Shown piece after piece: positions 62,058-64,000 of a DNA stretch of 64,000 bases. The translations under genes and the position numbers were made by a program. Position 1 is the stretch's first letter. Each line of letters starts with the position of its first letter. The stretch covers positions 697,136 to 761,135 of the forward strand of contig NZ_JACCCL010000001.1 in NCBI RefSeq assembly GCF_013408665.1, given 5' to 3'. The notes under the pieces were generated by a model. The model searched no databases. It was not told the DNA's origin and worked only from the letters and a program-made list of their open reading frames with translations. Origin of the DNA: Sporosarcina sp. JAI121 (GTDB taxonomy: Bacteria > Bacillota > Bacilli > Bacillales_A > Planococcaceae).

Positions 62058-63593
62058 ATGAGAATTAATCACAACATCGCAGCACTTAACACACACCGTC
62101 AGTTGAACAGTGCAACTACTGCACAGTCTAAATCAATGGAGAAATTGGCTTCAGGTCTTCGTATTAACAAAGCTGGGGACGATGCTGCTGGTCTTGCAAT
62201 TTCTGAAAAAATGCGTGGACAAATTCGTGGGTTGGATCAAGCTAGTAAAAATGCTCAAGATGGAATTTCTATGATTGCGACCGCTGAGGGTGCTTTAAAC
62301 GAAACACATGATATTCTTCAACGTATGCGTGAACTTTCTGTTCAAGCATCAAATGATACTAATAATACTGATGACCGTGAAGCAATTGGTGATGAGCTAT
62401 TACAACTTACAAGTGAAATTGACCGTATCGCTAATACTACAGCATTCAATGGAAAAAAATTATTATCTGGGGATTTATCAACTAAAGTAGATGCTGCAAG
62501 TACTACTAAAGTTGGTACTGCTGTGGGTGCTACAGTAATTTCTGATATCGATTTATCTGGTGCAAAAGGGTCAGGTGCAACTTATACATTCGATGGCTCT
62601 ACAGCTGGAAAGTTAAAAATAACTCGTAACGATGGAGTTTCTCAAACTATTAACTCTGCGGCAGCTGCTGGTGAAAAGACTTTTGATTTTTCAGAACTTG
62701 GAGTTAAAATTACGTTATCAGGTTCTGATACAGCAACAAACGTTGAAGGTGGACTTAATGCTAAAGTTATCACAACTAAAGCTGCCGATGGTGGAGCAAA
62801 TTTCTTAATCGGTAGTAATGGTACTTCTGCAGATGAAACTTTAACAGTAACCTTTGCACAAATGGATTCTACTACTTTAGGTAGTGGTGGGTTAAATAAT
62901 ATATCAAATAAAGTTACAGGTGCTGCAGCTTCAATTGTCAGTGATGCTGGTAAAGCTAACGACCTAATTCAAGTCCTTGATGATGCTATTAAAGGTGTTT
63001 CCAAACAACGTTCATCTCTAGGGGCAAGTCAAAACCGTTTAGAACACACAATTAACAACTTGAACACATCTTCTGAAAACCTAACTGCTGCGGAATCTCG
63101 TATCCGTGACGTTGATTATGCTTTAGCTGCGTAAGCAGTGACAAGCACAGTCGTCCTAGCTGGTAACGGCTAGAGAGTATTATCGGGTGAATTGCTGGAA
63201 ATCCCTTAGAGCTTTTCTTGCCACAACGTAGTTGGAAACAACAAGCGTGATGGTCCGAAAAAAGAAAAGATTGGGCAATCAGCAGCGAAGCTCCTGTCTC
63301 GAAAGAGTGGAGAACGTCCAACGACTAGGATATACCATCTAAGGCTTCGGCTATGATGATGAAATCCATAGGTGAAACAATGTCCATCAGCATTGCGAAT
63401 CCGAAGCGCCCGACCCCTACTAAGAAATTAGAGGGTGAAGATATAGTCTAGTCATTTATGAAAGTAAATGTTTCGCACGATGGCGAAAGAAATGATGGAA
63501 CAAACAAAGAACTCAATCCTTTCACAAGCAGCACAAGCAATGTTGGCTCAAGCGAACCAACAACCACAAGGAGTTTTACAACTTCTTCGTTAA
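62058..63593 (+). CDS. hag: Flagellin, split by a group I intron
   Basis: The first exon (to 63119) encodes 354 residues with the conserved N-terminal D0/D1 (MRINHNIAALNTHRQLNSAT, ASGLRINKAGDDAAGLAISE) and most of the C-terminal D1 (AESRIRDVDY). The second exon (63483-63593) encodes AKEMMEQTKNSILSQAAQAM and then LAQANQQPQGVLQLLR. Joined, they give a 390-residue flagellin with a complete C-terminal helix. Without splicing translation reads ALAA and stops, losing the D0 helix needed for polymerisation. AAGGAGGA precedes ATG. Expression is likely under SigD and CsrA/FliW control. The variable centre is Thr/Ala/Gly-rich. Confidence 0.93.
63120..63482 (+). ncRNA. Group I self-splicing intron in hag, no ORF
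   Basis: This 363-nt intron shows the group I core. P is AATTGCTGGAAA (63190) and Q is AATCAGCAGCGAAG (63277), pairing TTGCTG/CAGCAG as P4. R is CAACGACTAGGA (63319) and S is GAAGATATAGTCTA (63437), pairing GACTA/TAGTC as P7. The 5' exon ends in T and the intron in G. P1 is exon TTGATTAT against intron GTAAGCAG (63131) with the splice-site U-G pair and one internal mismatch; P10 could be TGC against exon GCG. Two alternative boundaries shifted by 3 nt either way also keep the frame and the T/G rule. There is no homing endonuclease. Confidence 0.9.
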
Positions 63594-63607
63594 TATTAGA
63601 TTATTTG

Positions 63608-63643
63608 GAAGAGGCTCTAGTTTTTCTAGAGCCTCTTTTATTA
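63608..63643 (+). terminator. Terminator of hag
   Basis: An AAGAGGCTCTAG/CTAGAGCCTCTTTTA stem-loop lies 15 bp after the hag stop. Confidence 0.92.
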
Positions 63644-63674
63644 GTTAGATTATTATTGAGGAGTGAACAAAGAC

Positions 63675-63962
63675 ATGAACGGACTGAGATATGAATTATT
63701 TATACGAGGAGCATTTGGTAGTGACGTGGAGCGTGCAGGTGACCCAGCTCAATTAGCGGAATCTGGATTATTTGATATAGCATCAGAGATTAGTAAGGTA
63801 AAAGCCGCTACTGTATATGCTATGGTTATTTATAAAAACACTTCTCCAACTAATGTTAGAGAACGCATGGGAGAAGTAATTGATGAAGTTATGCAGGCTA
63901 CTGATTCTCAACAAATAGACACTATAATTAGAGAGTTTAATTCTCTAAGCGAAAATGGATAA
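63675..63962 (+). CDS. Small hypothetical protein downstream of hag
   Basis: The 95-residue protein starts MNGLRYELFIRGAFGSDVER, with GAGGAG 10 bp before ATG. It is predicted soluble and mixed alpha/beta. I recognise no family. An upstream GTG overlaps the ribosome binding site and is less likely. Readthrough of the hag terminator could express it. Base composition is AT-rich like hag. Confidence 0.7.
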   Translation: MNGLRYELFIRGAFGSDVERAGDPAQLAESGLFDIASEISKVKAATVYAMVIYKNTSPTNVRERMGEVIDEVMQATDSQQIDTIIREFNSLSENG

Positions 63963-64000
63963 GGGAGCAATAACCTTTAATTATATATTATATTCTTGAG

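Overview
The window looks like chromosome of a spore-forming, motile, naturally competent Gram-positive rod of the Bacillales. Sporosarcina or a close Planococcaceae relative is my best guess. This rests on gene content (ComK, ComF, CotH with CotG-like coat proteins, DegSU, TagO, SecA2-SlaP), AGGAGG-type ribosome binding sites, frequent TTG/GTG starts and the style of the intergenic repeats. No rRNA, tRNA, prophage, CRISPR array or intact transposase was seen.

Layout. 1-3.2 kb: start of a collagen-like spore-surface protein gene, then a BMP-type lipoprotein and a chemoreceptor. 3.2-15.5 kb: an ECF-type ABC ATPase relic, a large 21-bp repeat array, two WalR-box NlpC/P60 wall hydrolases, BrnQ, a GAF-GGDEF-EAL protein, a malic enzyme, a ba3-type oxidase (cbaDBA) and NagB. 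15.6-24.3 kb: envelope and regulation (slaP-secA2, tagO, an LCP ligase, yvyE, degS-degU). 24.3-53.7 kb: a segment resembling the Bacillus subtilis yhf/yhg/yhj neighbourhood (YhjD-like, comK, M20 amidohydrolase, hmoB/hemEHY, three yhfH copies, lplJ, lcfB), mixed with a Bce-type peptide-antibiotic module, a CotH/CotG-like cluster, hmoA behind a Fur box, a YuxL-like peptidase, a TetR-controlled ABC exporter and others. 53.9-64 kb: degV-comFA-comFC-yvyF-flgM-flgN-flgK-flgL-yviE-fliW-csrA-hag, as in B. subtilis. degU and degV, which are neighbours in B. subtilis, are therefore about 30 kb apart here.

How parts work together. DegSU, ComK and ComF form the competence and exoenzyme circuit. FlgM, SigD promoters, FliW, CsrA and a CsrA-type hairpin in the hag leader form the flagellin homeostasis circuit. 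WalR boxes tie two wall hydrolases to WalKR. SecA2-SlaP implies a dedicated S-layer export route. CotH is a kinase with two paralogous CotG-like substrates beside it.

Two features stand out. First, hag is interrupted near its 3' end by a 363-nt ORF-less group I intron; without splicing the flagellin loses its last helix. Second, five intergenic regions carry arrays of degenerate 20-21-bp units. Their cores are related, and the larger arrays share a four-unit super-period of about 82 bp. I do not know a described function for these arrays.
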